A DNA stretch of 14,066 nucleotides, taken from LSNR01 sp964603325 (lineage in GTDB: Bacteria > Patescibacteriota > Minisyncoccia > Moranbacterales > UBA9337). The stretch is taken from NCBI GenBank assembly GCA_964603325.1, contig CAZRUH010000015.1, positions 1 through 14,066 of the forward strand. Reading direction: 5' to 3'. Under the pieces are notes generated by a model. The model saw only the letters and a list, made by a program, of their open reading frames with translations, did no database searches and was not told the origin of the DNA. The stretch's first letter is position 1, and each line of letters starts with the position of its first letter. A program made the position numbers and the translations under genes. Positions 6,823 through 14,066 of the stretch are shown piece by piece.

Positions 6823-7626
6823 TTATTTTTTCAAATAATCGTTATAATATTGAGTTAAAAATCTTTCTTCATCCCTCGTCAAAAATTTTGCCAATCTTAA
6901 TTTTCCGACATTAATATCCCTACTCACCGTTGACTCGGAAACATTTAATCTTCTGGCAATTTCCGCCTGCGATAACCCCTCCAGCAAAAGAATAAAGCAT
7001 TCTCTCTGTCTTGTTGCTAAAGAATTCAGAGCATTTCTAATTGTTGTATTTAATTTTTTTTCGTCAATTTTTTTTTCATACTCAACAGTAGTTTGGTGCT
7101 GTTTCTCCACATTGGGATTTAAATAAAAATCACCTGTGCCATTGTTTCCATTTTCAAAATACAAAGACTGTGCATTTAACCTATTAAAAATACCCCTTAT
7201 GTTTTCCACTTCTTTTTCTGACATTTTCAATTCCTCCGCAACTTCCCTTAGCGTAGGTTCTCTTTTCAATTTTTGCAATAACATTTTTTGAACACCCTTT
7301 AGTAAATTCATTTTTCTGATATCGTCTCTGCTCATATATCCATTTTTTCTTATATAATCCATCATAGCTCCTTTAATTTTGATACCGGCAAATGTGGAAA
7401 ATGTTCCGCCATTTCTTTTTTTCTCATCATATTTTCTTATAGCATCAAGCAATCCAATTCTTCCCGCTTGAATTATTTCTTCCAATGAGAAAATATTTCC
7501 TATTTTATTTTTTTCCACCACTCTTTTCGCTATAGCTCTAATTCTTCTTTCATATTCCAAAATTACCCTTTCAAATTTATTCTTATCACCAATGTTTTCC
7601 AATCCACTGTGAATTTCCCTTTTCAT
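6823..7626 (-). CDS. Alternative sigma factor of the FliA/WhiG (sigma-28) type
   Basis: A 267-residue RNA polymerase sigma factor of group 3. Region 2 (about 15-100) reads LEEIIQAGRIGLLDAIRKYD then GTFSTFAGIKIKGAMMDYIR, the pattern of FliA, WhiG and sporulation/stress sigma factors, ending in YMSRDDIRK. Region 3 is at about 105-145 (REPTLREVAEELKMSEKEVENI). Region 4 is at about 190-248, with the helix-turn-helix LSQAEIARRLNVSESTVSRDINVGKLRL. Regions 3 and 4 are joined by an N/G-rich linker (about 158-172). There is no region 1.1. No flagellar gene or anti-sigma factor is visible. It lies between the alpha and beta genes of the pyruvate oxidoreductase, with a 121-bp gap before it and 7 bases after it, so sigma and beta are probably co-translated from one message. 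Its targets are unknown; a candidate recognition site lies just upstream. Confidence 0.92.
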   Translation of the reverse strand: MKREIHSGLENIGDKNKFERVILEYERRIRAIAKRVVEKNKIGNIFSLEEIIQAGRIGLLDAIRKYDEKKRNGGTFSTFAGIKIKGAMMDYIRKNGYMSRDDIRKMNLLKGVQKMLLQKLKREPTLREVAEELKMSEKEVENIRGIFNRLNAQSLYFENGNNGTGDFYLNPNVEKQHQTTVEYEKKIDEKKLNTTIRNALNSLATRQRECFILLLEGLSQAEIARRLNVSESTVSRDINVGKLRLAKFLTRDEERFLTQYYNDYLKK

Positions 7627-7662
7627 AACTTTATTTATTTCATTTAATGATTTCTTATATTT

Positions 7663-7688
7663 CTATAGGCAAATACCCATACTCTTTA
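7663..7688 (-). promoter_or_regulatory. Candidate sigma-28-like promoter before the sigma gene
   Basis: The 121-bp gap between the alpha subunit and the sigma gene reads, on the minus strand, TAAAGAGT (7688-7681), 10 bases, then GCCTATAG (7670-7663). The E. coli FliA consensus is TAAAGTTT, 11 bases, GCCGATAA; each box matches at 6 of 8 positions and the spacer is one base short. Transcription would start near 7656, about 30 bases before the sigma ATG. The gap holds no other gene. The match could be chance in AT-rich DNA. Confidence 0.35.
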
Positions 7689-7747
7689 AAAAAACCGCCC
7701 TTTCCAATTTTTCCACAATCATTCAATCAAATTTCAATTTGCACATC

Positions 7748-8911
7748 TTATTTTATAAATGTTATTTTCTTGGGATATTTTTTATTTATCATATCTTCAA
7801 AAACTTCCTCAATTTGTTTGGCAAAAATATCACGCCCTCCCAATCCGTAAATATAATTAGAAACCGTTGGCATGTTTTTTACTCCTTGCAGTGAGGTTAT
7901 GACTTCACTATAAAGAGGACCCACTGATCCAATTGACATTACTCTTTCCAATACTGCTACACTTTTTGCTTTTTTTAAGATTTCAACAACTTCTTTATAT
8001 GGAAATGGGCGAAACATTCTAATTTTTAACAAACCCACTTTTTTTCCATCTAATCGCATCTCATCAACAACATCTTTGACCGTGCCTGCCGTAGAACCCA
8101 TCAAAACCATAATTTGCTCCGCATCTTTTGTCTTATACGCTTCCAACTTATGATATTTTCTTTCTGAAATTTTTTGATATTCTTCGCTAATTTTATTATA
8201 TTGTTTAGATACACCATTCATTTTTTCATTTTGAACAATTTTAAATTCAAAATATGAATCCGGTAATCCAACAGGACCAAAAGTTTTGGGGTTATTGATA
8301 TTTAACAAAAAATCCTTTGGCGTATATTTGCCAATGAATTTTCTCACAACAGTATCAGACAAAATTTCCAAATTTTCCACCGTATGCGAAGTTGTAAACC
8401 CATCCATAATCACCATCACCGGATTTTTTACAATTTCCGCCAACCTCATACCGATTATGGTATTATCGTAAACTTCTTGAGCATTTTCTGAAAATAATTG
8501 TATCCACCCCGCATCACGAGCCCCCATTACATCGCTATGATCTCCATGTATATTTATTGGCGCGCTCAACGCTCTTGATGAGACTAACATCATAATTGGC
8601 AAGTGCATACCACTGGCAATATATAAAATCTCATTCATCAACGCCAACCCTTGACTGCTGGTAGCGGTCACCGTTCTGGCTCCCGCTGATGATGAACCAA
8701 CACAAGCGGAAATAGCCGAATGCTCAGATTCAACCGTAATAATTTCCGTATCAACCCTCCCATCAGCCTTAAATTTTGCAAAAGTCTCAATTATGGGTGT
8801 TTGCGGTGTAATCGGATAAACAGGCATAACATCGGGAATAATTTGTCTCAACGCTTCCGCTGAAGCCGCTCCGCCGGTTAGAGCTGTTTTTTTGTTTCTT
8901 ATCTTTTTCAT
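7748..8911 (-). CDS. porA: Pyruvate:ferredoxin oxidoreductase, alpha subunit
   Basis: The alpha subunit supplies part of the substrate and thiamine-diphosphate site of the heterotetrameric enzyme. The 387 residues show the family motifs in order: YPITPQTPI (32-40), ESEHSAISA (61-69), TATSSQGLALMNE (82-94), SSRALSAPINIHGDHSDVM (111-129), and a C-terminal domain with MGSTAGTVKD (271-280) and LKIRMFRPFPY (295-305). The arginine in SSRAL matches the conserved position near substrate and CoA. Length is normal for separate alpha subunits. It begins 4 bases after the delta gene, without a Shine-Dalgarno sequence, which suggests coupled translation. The expected partner, the beta gene, is displaced by the sigma gene downstream. 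Confidence 0.93.
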   Translation of the reverse strand: MKKIRNKKTALTGGAASAEALRQIIPDVMPVYPITPQTPIIETFAKFKADGRVDTEIITVESEHSAISACVGSSSAGARTVTATSSQGLALMNEILYIASGMHLPIMMLVSSRALSAPINIHGDHSDVMGARDAGWIQLFSENAQEVYDNTIIGMRLAEIVKNPVMVIMDGFTTSHTVENLEILSDTVVRKFIGKYTPKDFLLNINNPKTFGPVGLPDSYFEFKIVQNEKMNGVSKQYNKISEEYQKISERKYHKLEAYKTKDAEQIMVLMGSTAGTVKDVVDEMRLDGKKVGLLKIRMFRPFPYKEVVEILKKAKSVAVLERVMSIGSVGPLYSEVITSLQGVKNMPTVSNYIYGLGGRDIFAKQIEEVFEDMINKKYPKKITFIK

Positions 8912-8915
8912 TTAT

Positions 8916-9182
8916 TTATTTCATTTTTATTGCTTTAACGGGACATACCTGCGCGCAAACACCACACCCCTTACAAAAAGTATATTCAATTAAAGCAATT
9001 TTCTTCTTATCATTTTTTGCGTTCTTGATTTTCTTTAAAACGATGCAAGCATCCGGACAATACTTCACGCAAGTACCGCAACCAACACATTTATTCCTAT
9101 CCACTACGGGCGTTCTATTTCTCCAACTGCCGGTTTTAGATGCATTTTCAATATTATGTTTTAGAGGATGTTCTATTTTCAT
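8916..9182 (-). CDS. porD: Pyruvate:ferredoxin oxidoreductase, delta subunit (2[4Fe-4S] ferredoxin)
   Basis: An 88-residue ferredoxin-like subunit that carries electrons from the catalytic core towards free ferredoxin. Two CxxCxxCxxxCP motifs each bind a [4Fe-4S] cluster: Cys32, 35, 38, 42 and Cys70, 73, 76, 80. A short N-terminal extension containing GSWRNRTPVVD is typical of the PorD family and separates it from plain ferredoxins. It sits 5 bases after the gamma gene and 4 before the alpha gene, the gamma-delta-alpha order known from other four-subunit enzymes such as that of Thermotoga. Confidence 0.94.
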   Translation of the reverse strand: MKIEHPLKHNIENASKTGSWRNRTPVVDRNKCVGCGTCVKYCPDACIVLKKIKNAKNDKKKIALIEYTFCKGCGVCAQVCPVKAIKMK

Positions 9183-9187
9183 AATTC

Positions 9188-9766
9188 TTATAAATTATAA
9201 TCGTCATACCCTTTTTCAATTGCCAACAGATTATTTTTTAAGATATTTTTTTCCAATTTTTTCCCAAATACTTTCTTAAATTCTTTTTTGGCGGTATCCA
9301 ATTTAACAATTTCCATTACTTGAATTATTTTTCCCAGTAAAACGGTATTAATATGTCCTTGTCCAATTATATCCATTGCCACTTGATATGCGTCAATTAT
9401 TTTGATGTTTCCTTTGAAATTACCGACTATCTTTCTAATTTCCTCCTCCGTTTTTCTTGTATTCACTATTAAAACTTCATCTTCCGTTAAATTTCTACCC
9501 ACCTTCTCGCTCTCCAATAGGGTATCATCTAAAACAACTACCGCATCGGGATCAACTATTGGCTCGTGATTTCTTATCGGTTTATCAGAAATTTTTAAAT
9601 AAGTTTTTGTCGGCGCACCACTTCTCTGGGGACCATAGAAAGAAAATGCTTGTGCGAACTTCCCTTCACTAACCAAAGATTGCGCCAAAACTTCCGCTAT
9701 ACTTTTAGCTCCTTGACCGGCGCGAGCAAAAAAAATTATTTTAAAAATTTCATTTGTAAAATTCAT
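9188..9766 (-). CDS. porC: Pyruvate:ferredoxin oxidoreductase, gamma subunit
   Basis: A 192-residue subunit of the heterotetrameric 2-oxoacid:ferredoxin oxidoreductase, the domain implicated in CoA handling. The N-terminus has the family glycine-rich segment FFARAGQGAKSIAEVLA (12-28), followed by FSFYGPQRSGAPTKTYLKIS (41-60) and NHEPIVDPDAVVVLDDTLL (66-84), all typical. The usual GRGGQGV form is here ARAGQGA. It starts only 10 bases after the exporter permease stop, so the oxidoreductase genes appear to continue the exporter transcript. No promoter is visible in that gap. Confidence 0.92.
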   Translation of the reverse strand: MNFTNEIFKIIFFARAGQGAKSIAEVLAQSLVSEGKFAQAFSFYGPQRSGAPTKTYLKISDKPIRNHEPIVDPDAVVVLDDTLLESEKVGRNLTEDEVLIVNTRKTEEEIRKIVGNFKGNIKIIDAYQVAMDIIGQGHINTVLLGKIIQVMEIVKLDTAKKEFKKVFGKKLEKNILKNNLLAIEKGYDDYNL

Positions 9767-9776
9767 TTTGATAAAA

Positions 9777-10979
9777 TTATTTATATCTTAACGCTTCCAA
9801 TGTATCCAACGCCGCCGCCCTTTTTGCGGGATAGAAACCCGTTATAAGTCCAACTACCGTAGAAAAAACAACGATGAATAAAACAAACCACAAAGGAATG
9901 TAAAACAAATCTATTTTCATTCCTCCAAAATTAACTGCAATCAAGTTCAAAATAAAATTAAATACTTCCGTTCCGGCGAAACCAATAATAATCCCCAAAC
10001 TTCCACCCAAAAAACCAATCAATATTGATTCTGTCAAAAACATACTCCAAATATCTTTTGCCGATGCCCCCAACGATTTCATTATAGCAATTTCTTGCGT
10101 TCTTTCCAATAGTGAAATAGTCATTGTATTAAACATACCTATTGCACTAACAATCAACGCCAACATTCCAAAAGATAAGAGTACAACCTGAATAACGGTA
10201 AAGATTTTTCTTGTTTGATCCACGGTATCAGAAATAGCTGAAACCAAATATCCTTTTTCCAATAAAGATTTTCTGACCGGATTGATTTCTCCGTTGGAAG
10301 AAACCTTTATTTTAATCCTATTGTAATGATTAAATCCTAGTCCGGAAACAGATGCGCTCGGTATATATATACCGGCCTTATTACCGTCTTTTATAAATCC
10401 TATTATTTTAAATTTTTTGGTTGTAATATTTTCTTTTTTATTTTTATCTCTCTTACTTTTTTTATTTTCCGGAATAACAATATCAATAGTAATTTCTTTA
10501 TTCTTAAAATTATCAACATCAATGTGCAACAAATCTAATAATCCTTTGGTTACCACCGCTTTATCGGTATCATTATCTGAAAATATTTTTCCGGAAAAAA
10601 CAGAAACTCCTTCCATTCTGAAAAAATTTGAATTTACGATATTAATTTTTGAATCTGTGGTGAAATTTCCACTGTGAACTTTTGCTTTTTGAGTAATAAC
10701 CGGAGCAAATTTAACAATGCCATTAATATTTTTAATTTCGGGAAGCTCTTCTTTGGTAATCACATTTTTATCGGTATCACCGGAAAACACATCTAATGAT
10801 AGCAAAGAATCACTTGTCGCAATTCTATCTAAGACTACTTTTTGCATTCCATAACCCAAAGAAACAAGAAAAAAAATGGAAGCGATTCCGACGCTGATTC
10901 CCATCACAGTCAAAAAAGTTCTTAAGCGATTATTCTTAAATGAACGAGCTGATATGGTTATTGTATCTAGTATTTTCAT
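9777..10979 (-). CDS. MacB/FtsX-type ABC transporter permease
   Basis: A 400-residue inner-membrane permease of the type VII (MacB/LolCDE) class. The N-terminus has RSFKNNRLRTFLTVMGISVGIA-type sequence, with the first membrane helix at about 20-44. A large extracytoplasmic domain (about 45-255, MacB_PCD type) follows. The FtsX domain has three helices (about 260-285, 315-340 and 358-380), with the coupling segment LLERTQEIAIMKSLGASAKD between them and the ending FYPAKRAAALDTLEALRYK. These proteins move envelope substrates or transmit force rather than act as channels. It follows its ATPase by 22 bases and precedes the gamma subunit by 10. Substrate unknown. An asparagine/lysine-rich loop lies in the outer domain. 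Confidence 0.92.
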   Translation of the reverse strand: MKILDTITISARSFKNNRLRTFLTVMGISVGIASIFFLVSLGYGMQKVVLDRIATSDSLLSLDVFSGDTDKNVITKEELPEIKNINGIVKFAPVITQKAKVHSGNFTTDSKINIVNSNFFRMEGVSVFSGKIFSDNDTDKAVVTKGLLDLLHIDVDNFKNKEITIDIVIPENKKSKRDKNKKENITTKKFKIIGFIKDGNKAGIYIPSASVSGLGFNHYNRIKIKVSSNGEINPVRKSLLEKGYLVSAISDTVDQTRKIFTVIQVVLLSFGMLALIVSAIGMFNTMTISLLERTQEIAIMKSLGASAKDIWSMFLTESILIGFLGGSLGIIIGFAGTEVFNFILNLIAVNFGGMKIDLFYIPLWFVLFIVVFSTVVGLITGFYPAKRAAALDTLEALRYK

Positions 10980-11001
10980 AATTATTCAAAAAAACAAAAA
11001 A

Positions 11002-12315
11002 TTATGACATTCCGTAGCCAATCATTAAAATCAAATCCATTTTTTTGGCAATCTTCTTGGCCGTTTTCTTATTAAACCCAACACCGCCAACTCTTTCCGG
11101 CATATCGAGAATCTGTTGAAATTTCTCTCTATCAATTTTGTTTATCATTCGGTGTTTAACAGCATCCCTTAACCTGCTTAATTGCTCAAATTTTATAATT
11201 ATATCTCCTTGACTTAACAAATATTTCAAAACTATTTCCGTTCGTTTATCAGTATCAATTTTTTTTGTAGCTGATACCGTATGCGCCACCTCAATAAATT
11301 CTTCTATTTTTTTTGATATTTTTTTTGCAGTTCTGGCATCCATATCCAAACCGCCTAAGTCCTCCGGATTATCCAATCTTTCATATAATTCTTCTTTATT
11401 TATTGTATTTAAAATTCTCTGCCTAACAGTATCTTCAAGTAACTTAATCTGTCTTTCATCCATCTCCAACAATAAAGATCTTGTTAATATTTTTGCTTTC
11501 ATCGGAGTAATTAACATTTTTATCTGCTCCTTACTTAATCCTTGGAAATTTCTAAACAAACTCTCCAATTTGTCCATTTCATCTTTTTTAGATTTATCAG
11601 TTTCTTTCACCTCTCCACTTGTATCACGAAATTCTTGATTAACAATTTTCCCATCTCTCATATAAATAATATGATCCCCCCAAATAATGTTATCCGGATT
11701 ATGAGAAACCATAATGATTGTTTTATTTTCTTTTTTGTTGAGATTGCTTAAAATTTTCATCACATTGCCGGCAGATTTTGAATCAAGATTTCCCACCGGT
11801 TCATCAGCCAATAAAATTGGTTGTTTGTTTATAATAGCCCTGGCAATACCTATACGTTGTTGTTCTCCTCCGGAAAGTTCCGTCGGTATTTTGTGCGCAT
11901 GTTCTTTAATTCCAAATCTATCCAATAATCGCATAGCCCTCCTTTCTCGCATTTTTCTACCGTTATTTATAAAAATTTGCGGTATTACAACATTATCTAA
12001 AACACTGAGAGTGGGAATAAGGTTATAAGATTGAAAAATCATTCCAATAGACTTTCTGTGGAAACGGGCTTTTTCCTTGGCACTCATCTCAAGTAAATTC
12101 TTGTCACCAACTATCACCTCGCCACTATCAGGAAGTTCCAGTCCGGAAATAGTATTCAATAAACTGGATTTTCCGCAACCGGACGGACCAAAGATAATAA
12201 CAAAACTATTCTCTTCTATTTCCAGATTTATATCAAAAAGAGCCTGATATGCGTTGGGCTTATTTCTATTATAAGTAAGATTTATATCTTTTAAATTGAT
12301 TAAAGTTTTTGCCAT
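11002..12315 (-). CDS. MacB/LolD-type ABC transporter ATPase with duplicated C-terminal domain
   Basis: The ATPase partner of the permease downstream. With the ATG at 12315 it has 437 residues, about 200 more than usual LolD/MacB-class ATPases. Residues 4-228 form the nucleotide-binding domain: Walker A GPSGCGKSS (43-51), Q-loop Gln95, signature LSGGEQQRIGIARA (147-160), Walker B ILLADEP (167-173), D-loop NLDS and switch His205. After a charged linker (230-260) come two copies of a helical unit, residues 292-344 and 381-433, which align without gaps with 20 identities in 53. Each contains D-x-P-E, GG and TAKKI-x-KK. The frame is open to a TTG at 12432, but those 39 residues lie outside the family and overlap a good promoter, so the internal ATG is preferred. 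Confidence 0.92.
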   Translation of the reverse strand: MAKTLINLKDINLTYNRNKPNAYQALFDINLEIEENSFVIIFGPSGCGKSSLLNTISGLELPDSGEVIVGDKNLLEMSAKEKARFHRKSIGMIFQSYNLIPTLSVLDNVVIPQIFINNGRKMRERRAMRLLDRFGIKEHAHKIPTELSGGEQQRIGIARAIINKQPILLADEPVGNLDSKSAGNVMKILSNLNKKENKTIIMVSHNPDNIIWGDHIIYMRDGKIVNQEFRDTSGEVKETDKSKKDEMDKLESLFRNFQGLSKEQIKMLITPMKAKILTRSLLLEMDERQIKLLEDTVRQRILNTINKEELYERLDNPEDLGGLDMDARTAKKISKKIEEFIEVAHTVSATKKIDTDKRTEIVLKYLLSQGDIIIKFEQLSRLRDAVKHRMINKIDREKFQQILDMPERVGGVGFNKKTAKKIAKKMDLILMIGYGMS

Positions 12316-12354
12316 TTTTGTTTTTATTAAATAATCCCTTAAAAGAGCAAAACT

Positions 12355-12363
12355 ATTATACCA
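12355..12363 (-). promoter_or_regulatory. Extended -10 promoter for the ABC/por operon
   Basis: A perfect TGGTATAAT (12363-12355, minus strand), the extended -10 form TGnTATAAT, lies in the 160-bp gap (12316-12475) between the glycosidase and the ATPase. No good -35 is present, which the extended form can tolerate. The start would be near 12348, about 33 bases before the ATG at 12315. The rest of the gap holds an AT-rich 8-bp inverted repeat (12419-12426 with 12449-12456) and no gene. Confidence 0.6.
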
Positions 12364-12475
12364 CTTTTTTAAAAAATATAATAATTTGCCTAAGATACGT
12401 TCAAAAAATTTTATGACAAAAGCAAATATCAAAAACTATAATCTACTTTTTGCTTTGTTTAAATTTATTGAAATA

Positions 12476-13729
12476 TCAAATCATCAAGATATTACTTTTG
12501 CATATTTTGGCATATTCCCAAGCACTTGGACGAATTTTTCTCTCTAGTGTCTTATAGTCAACCTCCACCAAACCAAATCTCGGCCAAAAACCTTTATCCC
12601 ATTCAAAATTATCCAACAATGACCAATAAAAATATCCTCGCACATCTACATTCTCTTCAATGGCTTTATGTATCCAATGCAAGTGTTCTTTGATAAAGCT
12701 TTCTCTTCGGCTATCATCCGCATCCGCCAAACCATTTTCCGTAATATAAACCGGCAGATTATATTCCTTGAGGCTTTTTAAGATGTGATAAATTCCCTTT
12801 GGATAAATTTCCCAATCCATATCTGAGACATCTTTCTTATCATCATTATTTTTTTTAATAAAATCTATTTTATTATGAAAATAATATTGAATCGTCAAAA
12901 AATCATTTTTGCCTTTTGTCATTTTTAAAAATTTTTCATTTGAAAAATAATCAACTATTCTTGTGGAAATTTTATCCAACAATGATTTTTTATTATTCGG
13001 CTCATTAAATAAAAGTATATTGGAAAATCCAACTTGCGACTCTGAATATAATTTATGAATTTCATCAAAAGCCAATTTATGAGCGTCTGATAAATTTTTG
13101 TATACTTTCAATGCAAAAAATATATTTCTTTTTTGGGGTGGCCACACACCGACAATGTATGAACTTGATATAACAGAAGTTGGCTCATTTAACGTTATCC
13201 AAAAATTAACCAAATCTCCCAGTTCTTCAACTACAAATTTAGCGTAACGAGAAAAATACATTGGAAATTTTTTATCCAATTCTCCATTTTTGAGCCATAG
13301 TGGATTAGTCCAATGCCATAATGTTACGAAAGGTTCCAATCCTCTGTCTCTCAAGGCTTGAATAACTTTCCGATAATGTTTAATTTCATTCCTGTCAAAC
13401 TTTCCCTCTTTCGGCTCAATTCTTGACCACTCAATGGAAAAACGATGCGCATTCTGCCCCAATTCTTGCACAATATCAAAATCTTCCTCAAAACGATTAT
13501 AATGATCGCAAGCCATTCCGGAAATATAATTTTCAGGCATTAACATTTCCGGAAATTTTTCTATTTGCCATTTTTTATATTTATTTTTCGCGTCCTTGGC
13601 TAACCGTTTAGCATTTTTCTTTTCCCACTCTGTCCAATTATTCTCATTACCACCTTCAACTTGATGAGCGCTGGTCGCAGACCCCCATAAAAAATTCTTT
13701 GGAAATTTTAATTCTTTTTTATCGCTCAT
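12476..13729 (-). CDS. Glycoside hydrolase family 1 beta-glycosidase
   Basis: Cytoplasmic retaining beta-glycosidase (beta-glucosidase or beta-galactosidase class); no signal peptide. The 417 residues cover the whole barrel: FPKNFLWGSATSAHQVEGG (9-27) with Gln23 in the sugar site, HRFSIEWSRIEP (95-106), the WHWTNPLWL variant of the usual HFDLP segment (138-146), acid/base Glu182 in TLNEP, nucleophile Glu331 in ITENG, and YFYWSLLDNFEW (366-377). It is a little shorter than the typical 440-480 residues. The ATG overlaps the end of the preceding gene by 11 bp, so translation is likely coupled. The stop is TGA. Exact sugar specificity cannot be told. A sugar released in the cell would feed glycolysis and then the pyruvate oxidoreductase downstream. 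Confidence 0.95.
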   Translation of the reverse strand: MSDKKELKFPKNFLWGSATSAHQVEGGNENNWTEWEKKNAKRLAKDAKNKYKKWQIEKFPEMLMPENYISGMACDHYNRFEEDFDIVQELGQNAHRFSIEWSRIEPKEGKFDRNEIKHYRKVIQALRDRGLEPFVTLWHWTNPLWLKNGELDKKFPMYFSRYAKFVVEELGDLVNFWITLNEPTSVISSSYIVGVWPPQKRNIFFALKVYKNLSDAHKLAFDEIHKLYSESQVGFSNILLFNEPNNKKSLLDKISTRIVDYFSNEKFLKMTKGKNDFLTIQYYFHNKIDFIKKNNDDKKDVSDMDWEIYPKGIYHILKSLKEYNLPVYITENGLADADDSRRESFIKEHLHWIHKAIEENVDVRGYFYWSLLDNFEWDKGFWPRFGLVEVDYKTLERKIRPSAWEYAKICKSNILMI

Positions 13730-14066
13730 TTTTTAAATTTTTTATTATTTCTGACATTTTTAATATTTCTCCCGAAATTTCATTCTTAATATCCCCCACT
13801 GTTGTTTTGTTAGATATTTTTTCAATATAATCATTTAAATAATTATATATGCTCTTCAGGTTTTTTGTTTCCCTATGTTTTATTGAATATTTATTAAGAG
13901 TACTTTCCAATAAATTTATTCCCATTCTAATTACAAATAGCATATCTCTGTAACATTCTTGCAGTGTATTATCCGTTGTGTCTATACAGTTTTGAATATT
14001 GTCAAAAATATCCTCCACATCGGTGGCTCGTAATAGAAAGTCCAACCTCTCATTAACTTCCCGCTG
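13719..14066 (-). CDS. Helical protein of unknown function, C-terminal part, cut by the window edge
   Basis: The frame is open to the right edge (115 codons before the stop). The only early start inside the window is a TTG at 14045, and coding-like sequence (REVNERLDFLLRATDVEDIF) continues upstream of it, so the true start is probably outside. Composition is rich in Leu, Ile, Asn, Lys and Glu, with alternating hydrophobic spacing typical of a helical bundle (for example FVIRMGINLLESTLNKY, IKNEISGEILKMSEIIKNL). No membrane segment, catalytic motif or family signature is recognised. It overlaps the glycosidase gene by 11 bp and probably leads that operon. No function is proposed. Confidence 0.65.
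   Translation of the reverse strand, partial: QREVNERLDFLLRATDVEDIFDNIQNCIDTTDNTLQECYRDMLFVIRMGINLLESTLNKYSIKHRETKNLKSIYNYLNDYIEKISNKTTVGDIKNEISGEILKMSEIIKNLKNER

Noticed and set aside
12316..12432. 39-residue N-terminal extension of the ABC ATPase from a TTG
   Set aside because: It overlaps an extended -10 promoter and precedes the normal start of the ATPase fold; more likely leader DNA.
12419..12456. 8-bp inverted repeat AAAGCAAA/TTTGCTTT after the glycosidase gene
   Set aside because: Mostly A-T pairs, a 22-base loop and no clean U-tract; too weak to call a terminator.
1..14066. UGA recoding, as in some candidate phyla
   Set aside because: The DUF1003 and GH1 genes end with TGA at natural protein ends, and no gene has in-frame TGA.

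Overview
The window is AT-rich (about one third GC by eye) and compact. Every protein gene is on the minus strand, with gaps of a few bases or short overlaps, and there is one tRNA on the plus strand. No insertion sequence, integrase, CRISPR array or phage gene is visible. Several traits suggest a bacterium of the Patescibacteria/CPR kind: almost no Shine-Dalgarno sequences, a divergent seryl-tRNA synthetase, a polytopic O-antigen-ligase-like protein fused to TPRs, and a MacB-type exporter ATPase with an odd C-terminal extension. This placement is inference and unconfirmed. UGA ends the DUF1003 gene and the glycosidase gene at natural C-termini, so UGA is not recoded here.

Layout in transcription order on the minus strand (high to low coordinates): a helical protein cut by the right edge (14066-13719) overlaps a GH1 glycosidase (13729-12476). 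A 160-bp gap with a promoter follows. Next is a long run of closely spaced genes: MacB/LolD-type ATPase (12315-11002), FtsX/MacB-type permease (10979-9777), and pyruvate:ferredoxin oxidoreductase gamma (9766-9188), delta (9182-8916) and alpha (8911-7748). A FliA/WhiG-type sigma factor (7626-6823) sits inside this operon, followed by the beta subunit (6815-5904). The plus-strand tRNA-Thr(CGT) (5831-5903) ends exactly where the beta-subunit stop codon begins.

Left of a 170-bp gap with two divergent promoters comes a second group: the 860-residue O-antigen ligase/TPR membrane protein (5660-3078), thioredoxin (3016-2702), seryl-tRNA synthetase (2697-1372), a DUF1003 membrane protein (1388-741), then ribosomal protein bL21 (681-373) with its own promoter and an intrinsic terminator. 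A membrane-anchored protein (208-1) runs off the left edge.

Together the right half encodes sugar hydrolysis, an exporter and ferredoxin-linked pyruvate oxidation. The left half mixes cell-surface glycan, redox and translation functions. The most unusual point is the alternative sigma factor between the alpha and beta subunit genes of a metabolic enzyme, with a possible sigma-28-like promoter just before it. Second is the duplicated domain, apparently uncharacterised, on the exporter ATPase.
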